The notes below the pieces were generated by a model. The model was not told the origin of the DNA. It saw only the letters and a list, made by a program, of their open reading frames with translations, and did not search any database. This document shows, piece by piece, positions 11,330 to 22,062 of a DNA stretch of 64,000 bases. Source of the DNA: Paramacrobiotus metropolitanus (lineage: Eukaryota; Tardigrada; Eutardigrada; Parachela; Macrobiotidae); the NCBI RefSeq assembly GCF_019649055.1, contig NW_026570294.1, positions 558,001 to 622,000 of the forward strand, given 5' to 3'. Within the stretch, counting starts at the first letter, position 1. Each line of letters begins with the position of its first letter. Made by a program: the position numbers and the translations under genes.

Positions 11330-11704
11330 CTAGCAGCTGACGTACCTCCATGCGACCTGGATGTCACCGAGGTCCATGGACGCCAGTTTCTCGAAAGCAG
11401 CAGGAGACAGATCGATGGAGCCGTTAGGACATCTCGCACAGCGATCGACCACCTTGACCTTGACTTGCTTACCGGAGTCCACCGCTTTGACGAGGGCGCA
11501 CCTGTCGCAGACGGGTGCCTTGAGGGAATCGCTGTGTTTTCCGTATTGCACATGGCTGACGGCCACCACCATGTCGTCGTCCGTGTTAAACTTTCCGCAG
11601 GCTCCCATCGCCGGATTGTACAAGGTCGCGTTGCCTTGGTAGCCCAGAACTACAGCGCACAACCCTAAAAAGACAGCGACACCGAAAACGAAACGAGTAG
11701 ACAT
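11330..11704 (-). CDS. Secreted double-psi beta-barrel (RlpA/expansin-like) protein, copy A
   Basis: An intronless frame of 124 residues. Residues 1-21 are a signal peptide ending VVLGY. The mature part is one DPBB domain: GNATLYNPAMGACGKFN, VVAVSHVQYG, two CxxC pairs (VCDRC and RCARC), VKVVDRC and SIDLSPAAFEKLA, ending VAWRYVSC. This GACG ... VAVS ... VVDRC ... DLSPAAF pattern is that of fungal and bacterial RlpA-like/barwin-like secreted proteins (established). There is no carbohydrate-binding module. The substrate is unknown; related proteins loosen walls or act as inhibitors. Neighbours have introns and this gene does not, which together with the family's distribution suggests horizontal origin (inference). 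A TATA-like box lies at 11813-11822, about 110 bp upstream. Confidence 0.88.
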   Translation of the reverse strand: MSTRFVFGVAVFLGLCAVVLGYQGNATLYNPAMGACGKFNTDDDMVVAVSHVQYGKHSDSLKAPVCDRCALVKAVDSGKQVKVKVVDRCARCPNGSIDLSPAAFEKLASMDLGDIQVAWRYVSC

Positions 11705-11812
11705 TCTACAGAAATTACGTTAGAAATTAGAAGGTTATGAAAATGCAAAATTGATAAAAATGGTGTGTTGGTGCTGCATAGCTTGTCACTGGTATAAACG
11801 AAAAGCGGTGAT

Positions 11813-11822
11813 CTTTTTATAG
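11813..11822 (-). promoter_or_regulatory. TATA-like box of DPBB copy A
   Basis: CTATAAAAAG on the minus strand, 110 bp upstream of the ATG. The same position and flanks are kept in copies B and C. Confidence 0.55.
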
Positions 11823-13124
11823 TTTTCCTGAACTACCGTTTTGCAGATATGGCATTAAAATTCCTCGACTCACTTAAAATGTGTTCTGATGAATCTCTTT
11901 ATCGAGCGAATTACTAAGCAGACTCCGCTGTTTTTCTGTTGAATAACCATATTAACGTTAGGCCGTTTAGTCATGCGAAAGTACTTGATGCATTTGCTTT
12001 GCGGAAGGGCACAGTGGAAACCTGGATATGGATTCCGCATGTGATAGCTGAATCACGTCGACAATCTAATTTTGCGTTGCGTTGCAGGTTTGCCGCCACC
12101 GTCTGGAGTGGATCCAGGGGACGCGTTTTGGTAGGTAAACTACTAAACGCTCGACTCAAGTGTAGTTTTTGGCAAACAATGCAGGAAATCAGTATAAGCA
12201 TTTGGCATTATAGGAAATCAGTTTGCCAAAATACCTGGGAAATGTTGTACCATCAATTAAAATGCAGCCTTCCGCCAAGCATTAAATTTGACAGCACACA
12301 AGCATTTTATGTTACGTGCGTTAGCTGTGGCAGTATTGCTGTTAAGCAGCGGAAATGATGGCTACTTGCTTCCGTCGTCTTGATTTTGGGCGCCTTTATC
12401 TAATTTTTTGGCCGTCTTATCGCTAGAAAAAAATTATACGGGAAGATCAAACTATTAAATTAATATTAAAAACATCTTTTCCTTTATTTTCTTACACGAC
12501 AGTAACTTGATTATTATAGAACATATGTAAAGCCTTAATAAAGCCCGACACGCGTGCAATGAGTATTAGTTGTGAAGTAGATACAGTCGTCCGCAGTGAA
12601 CATTGTTCTTTCTCCGTTCTCGGCACGACCGTCCGCAGTCTTTCGCGCTTCTCTATAACGTGAAATCACGAACCTGGACTTCCATCGGGATAGCTTTATT
12701 CCTTAGTTTCACAGCCAAACGGTTTCATAGTGTTGTGCTAATGCAGTTTTGCCGGTTCCACACGTGTATAAGTTCCCGCGTGCAGAAGTTCCCGTTACCT
12801 GGCGACGCAGTTTTTAAGTGGACATGCAAGTCACTGGAATGGGCTCATCCGCAGTGAAATATTACAGGTAATAGTTTTATTCAAATATTTATCTAACAGA
12901 AGGGCTGTGATTCCCAATCGCTGAACAAATTCTGTTGCGCTTACTTTTCTGTTTCGAAGAATACAAACAATAACCGCCGCAGCTAGTTTAAAGAAAAAGT
13001 TTACTTCGCAATTCCTATAAAAACATTAAGTACTGCCGAGTACACTATCAATACCTTTCACAATAATCTTTCAACAGAACTGAATTCCGTTGTCTTTCCT
13101 GTACTCTCTGTTTTGTCCGGCATT
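11823..13124. other. Intergenic, with duplicated blocks
   Basis: It contains the upstream part of the duplicated DPBB unit (12089-12345, listed) and a block at about 12745-12890 that resembles 19745-19870, upstream of a GPCR-tail relic. No supported exon. Confidence 0.45.
12089..12345. repeat. Upstream segment of the duplicated DPBB unit
   Basis: It begins TTTGCCGCCACCGTCTGGAG. Related segments start near 17218 (TTTGCTGCCCCGTCTGGAG, running to about 17455) and near 18643 (GTTTGCCGCAACCATCTGGAG, shorter). Each lies upstream of one DPBB copy, so the duplicated unit includes several hundred bp of 5' flank. Confidence 0.65.
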
Positions 13125-14021
13125 ATGAACGTTTTCGTGACCTTGTTGCTGACGGTTGCCATTTCGGCTTTTTCGGTAAGTGTATCAAACCAACTTCATG
13201 CAATCGCGTTACAGTTACAAGAACGTGACTGCTATTACAAACGTGACTGCTATTTAATCGCAGATTCGCATTATATACAATATATAATGGCAAGCATCGC
13301 TCAGTAAAAACACTCAAATGAGAAAAAAGAACGTAACTTATTCGAAAATTGGCTTGAAAGATTTGTTTGCAGAGCGCTCCGCCGGCCGACGAGGATTCAT
13401 CATCAGCGTCAGCGAAAGAGCGTCCAAAAATATCCGACAGTGCCCGGGTTCTGTAAGTGTCAGTTCAGTGAATGCCGAAGTTCTGGTTTTATCTAGCATT
13501 CATGCAAAAAATTAACTTTTACGCCATTGCCGCTGATTTCAAAAGAGCAAGGTGAAAAATCTTTAGGAAACCAGGTCCCTTATTTAGTCTGACGGGCTTT
13601 ACTGAAGTCGCAAACACAATATCCGCATTTGCAATTTGCATACGTGTTACTAGTACAGCTTTTCCGGACAATAAATTTAAGGTTTCCTGTGCAGTTTTGA
13701 CATTACATTTTGACATTACTGTCTATACATACATAATATTATACTGTTATTGTGGTCGCATATCTTTTAGTTTGTTGGGTAATTTTGTGTCGACGACGTT
13801 ATTTTAGCTCCCGAAACAGGAACAGCCAGGCCAAAAGCGACCCAGGGCGCCGAAGTGGCGCTGCCGGATAATCAAGAGCAGATCGGCGATGAGGACTGGA
13901 ACCCGTAATACCGGTGAAGGTGAAAGGAGTTGTTGACAACTACGACTTGAAGACAGACGAGTATACCACTACGCCAGCGCAAGAAGAAGGAACTTATGCT
14001 GTTCCTTTAGAAATGGTCTAA
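13125..14021 (+). pseudogene. Decayed chitin-binding (CPAP1-like) gene
   Basis: A signal-peptide exon (13125-13175, MNVFVTLLLTVAISAFS, then gtaagt) is followed by a possible Ser-rich exon 13373-13452 bounded by AG and GT. Near 13840-14021 comes the family's C-terminal piece. There GAEVALPDNQEQIGDED matches GADVALLDNQDQI of the intact copies, then a 1-nt deletion puts a stop in frame. The next frame resumes the family's tail and ends PLEMV-stop. The six-cysteine chitin-binding exons are missing. Loss of the domain and the frameshift make it a pseudogene; a truncated secreted peptide cannot be excluded. Confidence 0.7.
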
Positions 14022-14914
14022 ATCCGTGATTAGGCAGCAACGCAAGCAAGAATGCCCTGAAAAGCAATTTATATTGATAAACAAAAACGTAATTTACATA
14101 TATTTCGAGCGCGGGTGTATACAAAGCGAATTGGTCATTGTGTACGTAGAAGCAGTGTCGGGTATTCCGTGTCGACTTTTATCGTGTCGGGGGAACTACG
14201 TAAATTTTTGTAATACTTTAATAATGCAAGTTCACAGTAACCATCTGGCAGAAAAACTAAACCAGAAATAACTACAACTATAGGTGATGACACGACAAAT
14301 AAGGTTTTGTGTTTGTTTCTTATTGTTAGTTTCATTTACGAATATAACATCAAATGGTGAAAGAGATTTAATTATGGGCACCTATTGGATGGCGGTGAAA
14401 TCAAAAGCAGGATTGCACTATATAGATATAAGTACGATTTTAATGCATCTCGCACAGGAAACAACCGCGTTACTTGGATTTATTGGGAAGTTTTTAAGAC
14501 AATGTTCACACTTCGAGTGCTTTACGGAACGTAACTGGTGTTAAAAGTGTTGCTAAAATAATGCTCGTATAATTTTCTTGATTTCATAGCGCCAATGAAA
14601 ATCACCGCATCTGGAGCCATCACCAAACAGATAGACCAGCTGGAGGTACAACTCATAAAAACTCGAAATGACAATATCTTTTTAAATGTTAGCGACGTTA
14701 ATCATACATAATTGTTTTCAGATCGATGTTGTGATACAAAAAAAGGTTTTCGTATGGATTACAGTCATCGTCAGTTTATACCATCGATATCATCATCGAT
14801 ATTCATCATCGATATTCATCGTCAGTTTATATCATGTTTGTATCTCGGTACAGCTGAGGGTGGTCGCAAGTCGCAGCTACAAAGTATGTAGGTCTCACAA
14901 AGAAGTTCACTAGC
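14022..14914. other. Intergenic
   Basis: One short plus-strand frame at 14284-14544 begins with a hydrophobic leader-like stretch (FCVCFLLLVSF), but it has no recognised domain and no support from a paralogue. Nothing else seen. Confidence 0.35.
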
Positions 14915-15046
14915 TGGTCACATTTACTACGCTATCACAAAATAACCAGTCGGATACTGGAAATTCCGTACGATGAGATGGCAGCCGCTGCGTTTCATCC
15001 CTATGTATACTATGCACGGAAAGGGAGTGTGTTTTTTTGGGATTAG
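14915..15046 (+). pseudogene. Isolated GPCR exon-2 relic
   Basis: Forty-three codons, preceded by an AG, match exon 2 of the two receptor genes: WSHLLRYHK, RIL, IPYDEMAAAAFHPYVYYA, GSVFFWD. A TAG follows at 15044-15046, and no other receptor exon lies nearby. It is a remnant of a third receptor copy. Confidence 0.8.
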
Positions 15047-16184
15047 TAATACAATACTGAAGAAGCTGCAAGATGCAACAAGTTTGCCATTTAATATTTA
15101 GTACTAATAATGTTCAAATATTTACGACTTCGTACACGATAAATTTGTCAGGAAATTTTTTTATTTGTATCAACAGCATCCCACAATACGCACCTTTTAT
15201 GTACGTAATTTTGCAGCGCCCGTATCATCCTTTATGCATTCTCTACGTATCCTTTACCAATCTATTATCGTCATTTTGCAGCCCAGTTTTCATTTGCGTT
15301 CGAATAACATCGTATTTCTGCGGCATCCTTGATGTATTCCGCATGTGCTCCTCTAAGACGTTAAATAGCTAAGAAAATCTAAAAACTTAACAAAATTAAC
15401 AGGATGTGTAGTACGGACATAAAGAATGGTTAGGATACTGATGAGAATACTACGGCATATGCCAGCTGAAGAATAATGGGCACATTAATAAGGAAATGCA
15501 CGTAATACGTGCCAAATAACAGGACTTAGTGATGTTTGCCCGTGTATGTCGCCGTATGACCTTCAAAAACCAAAAGTCACGGTATCCAACGGTATCCTCA
15601 CAGTATCCTGGTTACAATTATGACTGAAGTATTCCAACGTATCCTTGCGCAAACTGAAGGTATCCGTCGCGTTTTTATCATGTATTCTGACAACCGTAGA
15701 CTGTAATTTTTTTTTTAGTGGCTTACATGAGAGATGCAAAAAAGATACTCGTTCTGCAAAAACACGGTAGGACACGGCATCGAAACAGAAACGGGGCTGG
15801 GAAAGCAAGAGGATACATAAAGGATGCGTAGATATAAGATACTGTGAGGAATTAGCTTTTATTTCGTTTCTGTTGATGAAACAACGCTAACGTACAAACT
15901 GCGCGGGTAGTATCTTCTGAAGATTCTATATCTTTATTAAACAAACACATGCCACGAAAGCTAAGAACCACAGAAACAGTCAGTTTCAAAGCGAAAATAT
16001 ACTCAGCTTATTCAAATGACATATTGTTTCGTTTTAAATTTAACGTCAGACTGCGCTACATCAGTCAAAACAATTCAATACGGAGCTGTTGGAATAAGGA
16101 TCTGAACACTCCCAGTGAAATTCCGTGAACCGGCACCCTTGACAACCGGCATGGGAAAGACGTGGCGGGCCAATTGCAAATGAT
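15047..16184. other. Intergenic
   Basis: No supported exon. The stretch 15380-15850 has many GGATAC/GTATCC words on both strands, like a worn inverted-repeat element, but I could not define its ends. Confidence 0.35.
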
Positions 16185-16562
16185 CTAGCACTTAACGTAC
16201 CTCCATGCGACCTGGATGTCACTGACGTCCTTGGAAGCCAGTTTCTCGAAGGCAGCCGGAGATAGATCGATAGAGCCGTTGGGACATCCCGCGCAGCGAT
16301 CGACCACCTTGACCGTGACCTGCTTGCCGGAGTCCACCGCTTTGACGAGGGCGCACCTGTCGCAGACGGGCGCCTAGAGAGAATCGCTGTGCTCTCCGTA
16401 CTGGACATGGCTGACAGCCACTACCATGTCGTGGTCCACGTTAAACTTTCCGCAGGCTCCCAACGACGTGGTGTTATAGATGGTCGCTGTGCCTACGTAG
16501 CCCAGGACCACAACGTACAACCCTACAAACACAACGACACCAAAAACGGAACGAACAGACAT
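16185..16562 (-). pseudogene. DPBB (RlpA/expansin-like) protein, copy B, one nonsense codon
   Basis: The frame from ATG 16562 to the TAG at 16185 would give 125 residues and is intact except for TAG at 16374-16376. There copies show DSL-K-APVCD, so this is an AAG to TAG change at one base. The signal peptide, GACGKFN, VAVSHVQYG, VVDRC and DLSPAAFEKLA are all kept. Only one disabling change suggests recent loss, an allele, or a sequence error. A TATA box is kept at 16661-16672. Confidence 0.82.
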
Positions 16563-17996
16563 TCTACAGAAAGTGAGTTAGAAATTATAAGCTTAAGGAA
16601 ATGCAGAAATGATAGAAATGGTGAGTTGGTACTGTCACTGGTATAAACGAAAAGCCCTGGTTTTTATATAGCCTTTAGTAGCTACCGCTTTGCAGCTATT
16701 GCATTAAAATCCCTCGAACCACTCAAATTTTGTTCTGGTAAAACGCTTTATCCAGCTGTTACGCCGGTATACGCACGGCGGTCATTTGAAAGGCGAATAC
16801 ATTTATTAGTTTTCATTGCTAGACTTGTGTTTGTTTGTGTATTATGCGTTTTATTTCAGCTGGCTCAACTGCGTGTGTGTGCATGGATGAGCACGTTATG
16901 GCTGTGGCCATAACCCTTGACAATCTAAGAGATTGTTCTCATGTTTTATTATCATCGTGAAAGTTACCAGACTTTCTAGAATCGCTGCAACAAGGTTGCA
17001 TGCATTGCGATGTACCGAGTAGGGTGTTGTTCTGCTGTATATATATATCGGTATATATCGGTCTACCATTTCTTGTTGCTCTCCATCTCATTGTTATTCC
17101 TGCTTGTTGTGCGAGTAAATTTATAGTTAAGAACTATTATTACTTTCGCTTCCCGTCAGCACAGTAGGAGTGTATTACGCAGTCAAACACCGGGAATCCA
17201 TTTTGCGTTACATAGCAGCTTTGCTGCCCCGTCTGGAGTGGATTCAGGGAACGGGTTTTGGCCGGTAAACGCTCGCATAAGTGCAGTTTTTAGCAGTCAT
17301 AAATCTGATATATGCATTATAGGAACCAGTTTGCTAACATATCTGGAAAACGTTTTATCATCTCCTATAAATCAAAATGCAAAATTTCGCCAAACATTAA
17401 ACTTTGGCAGGACACAATCATAGTCCAGTATTTTACGTCAGTTGTGACAATAATGTTAAATAAGAGGCGAAACCAGGCGTCTTCCACTGTTCCCCTGTAC
17501 TACTGCCGTCACCCGGCTGGAGTGCGCCGTTGCGGCTTTACCTACAGTTAAATTCGGCGCGGTTCCTAAGCGCCATGAAAGTTAACCGTAATTAGCATGA
17601 TGCAGTACGTTTACAATGAAGTTTTAAAATTGTTTTGCTACTGTGGATTAATTAACATCTGTCTGGGTCTTTTTAATTTTTTAGAATCCGATATCTTTAT
17701 CGATCAAACGCGTGACGTGATCGCGCAGAAATAAAAACGTACGTTTTCAAAGCATAGGTTTTCAAAGCATATGCGACATTTATTCAAATGGCAAATTGTT
17801 TCTCCACAATGTTGACGTTAAATCTGCGCTCCAACAGCCAAAATCATCCGATCGGTTTGTATAAAAGATAAATCAAAAACAAGGAAATGACAAAAACTGC
17901 GCGATAAATAAAATAAATATATGTAAAAGGGGCACATTTGGACTGCACCTATGGAACCCGACAGCAGGCATGGACCAATATCCAATGGCAACCGAT
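16563..17996. other. Intergenic between DPBB copies B and C
   Basis: It holds the 5' flank of copy B, including its TATA box and the duplicated segment 17218-17455. No other gene seen. Confidence 0.5.
16661..16672 (-). promoter_or_regulatory. TATA box of DPBB copy B
   Basis: GCTATATAAAAA on the minus strand, about 100 bp upstream of the ATG. The surrounding 60 bp resembles the flanks of copies A and C. Confidence 0.55.
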
Positions 17997-18359
17997 CTAG
18001 CACTTGACGTATTTCCATGTGACCTGAATGTTACTCTGGTCCTTGGAAGCCAGTTTCTTGAACGCAGCAGGAGACAGGTCGATGGAGCCGTAGGAACAGC
18101 TCGGGCAACGATCGACCACCTTGACCGTGACCTGCTTACCGGAGCCCACCGCTTCCACAAGGACGCACTTGCCGCAGACGGAACTGCTCTGCTCTCCATA
18201 CTGCGCACGGCTGAGGGCCATCACCATGTCGTTGTCCGTGTTGGACTTTCCGCAAGCGCCCAATGCCGGATTGTAGATGCCCGCTTTGCCCGTGTAACCC
18301 AGGGCCACAGCGCTCAAACCCATTAACACAACGACGCCAAAAAGCGAGCGAGCGGCCAT
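17997..18359 (-). CDS. Secreted DPBB (RlpA/expansin-like) protein, copy C
   Basis: An intronless frame of 120 residues. Signal peptide residues 1-21 end VALGY. The domain shows GKAGIYNPALGACGKSN, MALSRAQYG, VCGKC, VKVVDRCPSC, SIDLSPAAFKKLA and VTWKYVKC. It is about 65-70% like copy A by eye, with a 4-residue shortening before VCGKC. Conserved cysteines remain. The upstream TATA box (18463-18472) and the following AT-rich block are shared with A and B. Role as for copy A: extracellular, substrate unknown. Confidence 0.88.
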   Translation of the reverse strand: MAARSLFGVVVLMGLSAVALGYTGKAGIYNPALGACGKSNTDNDMVMALSRAQYGEQSSSVCGKCVLVEAVGSGKQVTVKVVDRCPSCSYGSIDLSPAAFKKLASKDQSNIQVTWKYVKC

Positions 18360-18462
18360 TTTGCAGAAGCGCAGCTTCGAAGCTTAAGAAAATATAAAAT
18401 CGACAGAGAGGCGGAGTTGCTAACTGAATGTTTTATCACTGTTATCAACGAAACGCGTCGAT

Positions 18463-18472
18463 CTTTATATAG
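18463..18472 (-). promoter_or_regulatory. TATA box of DPBB copy C
   Basis: CTATATAAAG on the minus strand, 104 bp upstream of the ATG, in the same context as the boxes of copies A and B. Confidence 0.6.
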
Positions 18473-19872
18473 TTTTCAAGAGCAATCATTTTGCAAATGT
18501 GTCATTAAAATTTCTCGAACCACTCGAAACAGGTTCAAGCAAATCGCCCTATCGAGCAAATATTCGGGGAAACAGGTTCCCTTAGTAGTAGGCTACCAAC
18601 TAATTAGCACTGACAATCTCCAGTATTATGCTTGACGTTGCAGTTTGCCGCAACCATCTGGAGTAGATTCGAGGCACGCAGACGCGATTTTGCCGGTAAA
18701 CGTTTGACTGAAATGTATTTTCTGGTTGGCATAAATGAATTTTATCTTTATTTCGATTCACAATTATCACAGTAATAACCCGACACTACTGCATAAATTG
18801 TGCTTGCATTGTAGAATTCAATTCCTTAAACACCTGGAAATGTTTTAATTACTTTTACCATAGATATCTTTTACCATAGATATCTATTACCTACCCGTAG
18901 CGAAAGAATTGTAGTTCAATTTTTCGTATAAATTTGACAGTACAAAGTCAGTTTGTACGCGTACTTTACATTTTTTGCTATAATAATGTTGATATGCAGC
19001 CGAAACGATAGTTACTCATTTCCTATATTTTTTATCGGTGGCAAAAAAATTATAGGCAAAACTAAACTTGTACTTGGAACTTTTAATAGAGAGACAGTTT
19101 CTGTACCTTTTCGTACAACCTTACAGGACAGTAATGTGGCTCCTGTAGAACATAAAGGCTGAAAAAAATTTAAAACGTCAATAAAATGCGATCATTCTTG
19201 TCAGTGCTTGTGAACAGCAAAGCCAAGCAAGGACTGTAAAATTTTTTAAAGATGTGTACGGTACCTACAATCGCAAGCCTGTCGAAACATTGAGCGTACA
19301 AAAATACTACGAAGATTCATAGTAGTCACACCAACCACCATATAGCGCGCCACATCACACTGATTACGATGGTACACTGTACTCAGTCAGTAATTTATCG
19401 TATGGATCGTTTGTATTCAATTGTGTTTTTATGTCGTAGTAATTATATCAATCCACCTATTAAAAATATTTTAAGTAGTCATTTTTATTACTGTACTGTT
19501 AATTTGTCATTACAATAACCGTAGTGTAGCAGCCAACATGTGCAATACATTTCCATGCTCAGTTTGTCGGCAGGGTTGTACTGATTGTGAAATTAACACA
19601 AGCGATCGCAAGTTTCGGGCTTTTTCTCAACCTGAATTCGCGAATCAGGGCACGTTCTCTCAGTAGTCACTACCATCCGGATAGTTTTTCAACTTCTCAA
19701 CCGAACAGTTTTATCGTACTGTACCGATGCAGACGGTTTTACCGGGTACACACGGCATAAGTTTAGCACTGGCCGTGATTCCCCGTTAGCTATCGACGCA
19801 ATTTTAAAGCGGAAAAGCAAGTCAGTGGAACGGCAACATCCGCGGTGGGGGATCATTTGTGATTAATTCAAA
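18473..19872. other. Intergenic
   Basis: It contains the short duplicated flank near 18643-18720, a small direct repeat (TTTTACCATAGATATC twice near 18850) and, at 19745-19870, a block resembling 12745-12890. No supported exon. Confidence 0.45.
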
Positions 19873-20022
19873 TATTCCCTGAGCACGTCCCCCGTAACAA
19901 CGCACACCGATTGTGACGGGATCAACAGAAATGGCTTTCTCATGACGGTTGTATCGGTGCCTGAGCCGACCATCACTGGACAACTCCTCGACCATCCGCG
20001 AAAGCGCAGCAAGAGTGTGTAA
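19873..20022 (+). pseudogene. Isolated GPCR C-tail relic
   Basis: Forty-nine open codons plus stop (SLSTSPVTTHTD..., LMT, SVP, LLDHPRKRSKSV-stop) match the tail downstream of the nonsense codon in the receptor at 8210-9960. An in-frame stop lies a few codons upstream, and no TM exons are adjacent. It is followed by the 4TM gene, as the receptor at 8210 is followed by the 4TM relic. Confidence 0.75.
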
Positions 20023-20235
20023 TTCCAAGCTACCGAATTATCCTTCCACATCCGGTGATATTCTGTGCTCTTAGTATAACATTTATGTTTCTGACCTTTA
20101 TGACCTTTACACAGTTTTATGTTAGTCATTTGGCAGTACAAGTTACGTAATCTTTGAAAATGGAAACTGAGTTGTTTTTTTCAGTTATTTCAGTTTACGA
20201 ACCAAGTAGCAACGTACAAACCGTAATAGCTAAAA

Positions 20236-22062
20236 TTACAGTTCCGTTTGTGGAAACGCTAGCACACTCAGCAGGTCATGTTTAGCTGTAAAGCGGATAT
20301 GCAGATCATCTTCGCTAACAAACGCTAATCTCCCGGAAATTCTGACGGTCATCTTGGCCGTCCTGATGCTCAGCACTAGAAACGCTACAGCGCACACTAA
20401 CGCCGATAGTCCGGCGGGAGTGTAATAGTGCCATAACTGCTGCAGTCGAATTCCGTATGCGAAACCAATAGAGACGATAGTGCCGGATCCGACGGCCACC
20501 GCCAGGATCAATGTAGCGAGAGTCGCCGCTGCAACATTCACTGCTGCTACGACATCTACTTGGCGTTTGGTTCGTGGTGGGCCTCTGGCTAATGCAGTTC
20601 CTATTGCACCAGCAGCGATCGCTAATACACCGAGTAGGATTTCCAAAACCACACTATACCACAGCAGATCATATTTTGATCTATGCAGATGGGATAAAAT
20701 GCCTAAAGAAAAACGTGAACTGCTTTGACTGCCCGTATTAGTTTTGAGTACTCTGAATTGTATATACCAGTACATCATGTACCTGTAGTTGCAATTAAGT
20801 TGATTTTTCAGATTTTGCCTATTTCTGAAGGGTTAAAGTTTAAGTACATGGTACTGTATGTAGTGAGATCGTATTGCCTTTTTCAGTTACTGCCTAACTA
20901 ATTCTCAAGAGCCTTAATTACTTCCTTTTTTAGTTATCTAATTACAGCTACTGCAACAATGTAACATACTTAAAATTAATTAAATTTGAAGGGTACAAAC
21001 GAGGGTCTGCTGCTTGCTGTTCTATGCTTGCTGATGCTTTTCGATGCTGTTCTTGTTGGCTATTACCGGATAATTAAGTTAAATTAATCGTATTCACTCA
21101 CTGATTACGGAAATGGGAAGTATTAGAATTCCGGCTGCAATCTGCCCGGCAGACCAGCATTTGAGTTGAACAATTACGTCCGTGTTAAACGGGTCGGAGG
21201 AGTGTTCCGCAACCTAACGAACACAGTCATCTCGATACTGCTGAAATGTTATAAAATCCGTACTAAAGAGATGGGTGACGTATTCTTTAATAAAATCGAG
21301 CAACAGTGTTTTCGTAATTATTGAAATCTGCGTAAGTCCATTCAAGCCCAAGACTGGAATATCCGAGTAGTGAACGATCAGGTACTGAACAAACGAACGT
21401 ACAAAAAGTGCAAACAGCAGCGTTTCCAGCACTTTGCATACTCTTGAGGAGCGAAAAATCGCATTAGCGCGCTCAGGTCTGAACAGCCAAATGTCGGACA
21501 TGGACTTACCGATTCCCGCCGTTTGATGTAAATTACAGCGCCGGCAATTTGGCTTAGGGCAGTTATCTCCATGATCACCGCACTTATAAATACCCCGCTC
21601 CACCACGGCCAGAAATCCGACGCGGGACTTCCGGCTTCGTCTTTAAAGAGCACTTCCCAGTCCGCAATGCGTCGTACATGTGATATAAGTTCGGTGAACT
21701 TCATAAAAATGGACAGCAAGACAACAACAGCCAGAATGGCGTTAGCGGTTAAGAAGTTTTCTGCATGGTGAAGTTGTCGCGGTCTCCTGCATAGTATGTA
21801 GCATCCCCAGCATGCGGCGATTATGGCCTGCAGGGCGATGGCATATTCTCCCGGAAGAGCGTAGTCAAAAAGAGCGTGCTCAATGTGATGTGTACTGATA
21901 CTTGCTACACACAAAAAGGCAGCATCTAAATTTTAAAATACCATAGAAATAGATGATTTTAGTCTTACCAGTTATAGCGATACCGGCTGCCAGTAATCCC
22001 ATGCAGAGCTGTATGGCAGTACATATTGCCAGCAACAAAGAACCTGACCGTTCTGATAACAT
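20236..22062 (-). CDS. Four-TM protein gene, probably duplicated internally (8 TM) or two fused copies
   Basis: Exons in reading order: 22062-21969, 21904-21510, 21213-21102 and 20702-20236, phases 1, 0, 1, totalling 355 residues. Exons 1-2 encode TM1 (LLLAICTAIQLCMGLLAAGIAI), TM2, TM3 and TM4 (WSGVFISAVIMEI...AVIYI). Exons 3-4 repeat the plan with QLKCWSAGQIAAGILIL as TM1, then three more hydrophobic segments. The first-to-second exon boundary falls at the end of TM1 in phase 1 in both halves, as in the gene at 44709. Exon 3 has no ATG of its own, which favours one 8-TM product. The other reading is two neighbouring 4TM genes, with exon 2 spliced to a short end at 21250-21214. The topology recalls MS4A/tetraspan proteins; family not proven. 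Confidence 0.55.

Noticed and set aside
14757-14840. Short ATCATCGATATTC repeats resembling a CRISPR-like array
   Set aside because: Units are adjacent with no spacers, in eukaryotic DNA. It is a simple-sequence stretch.
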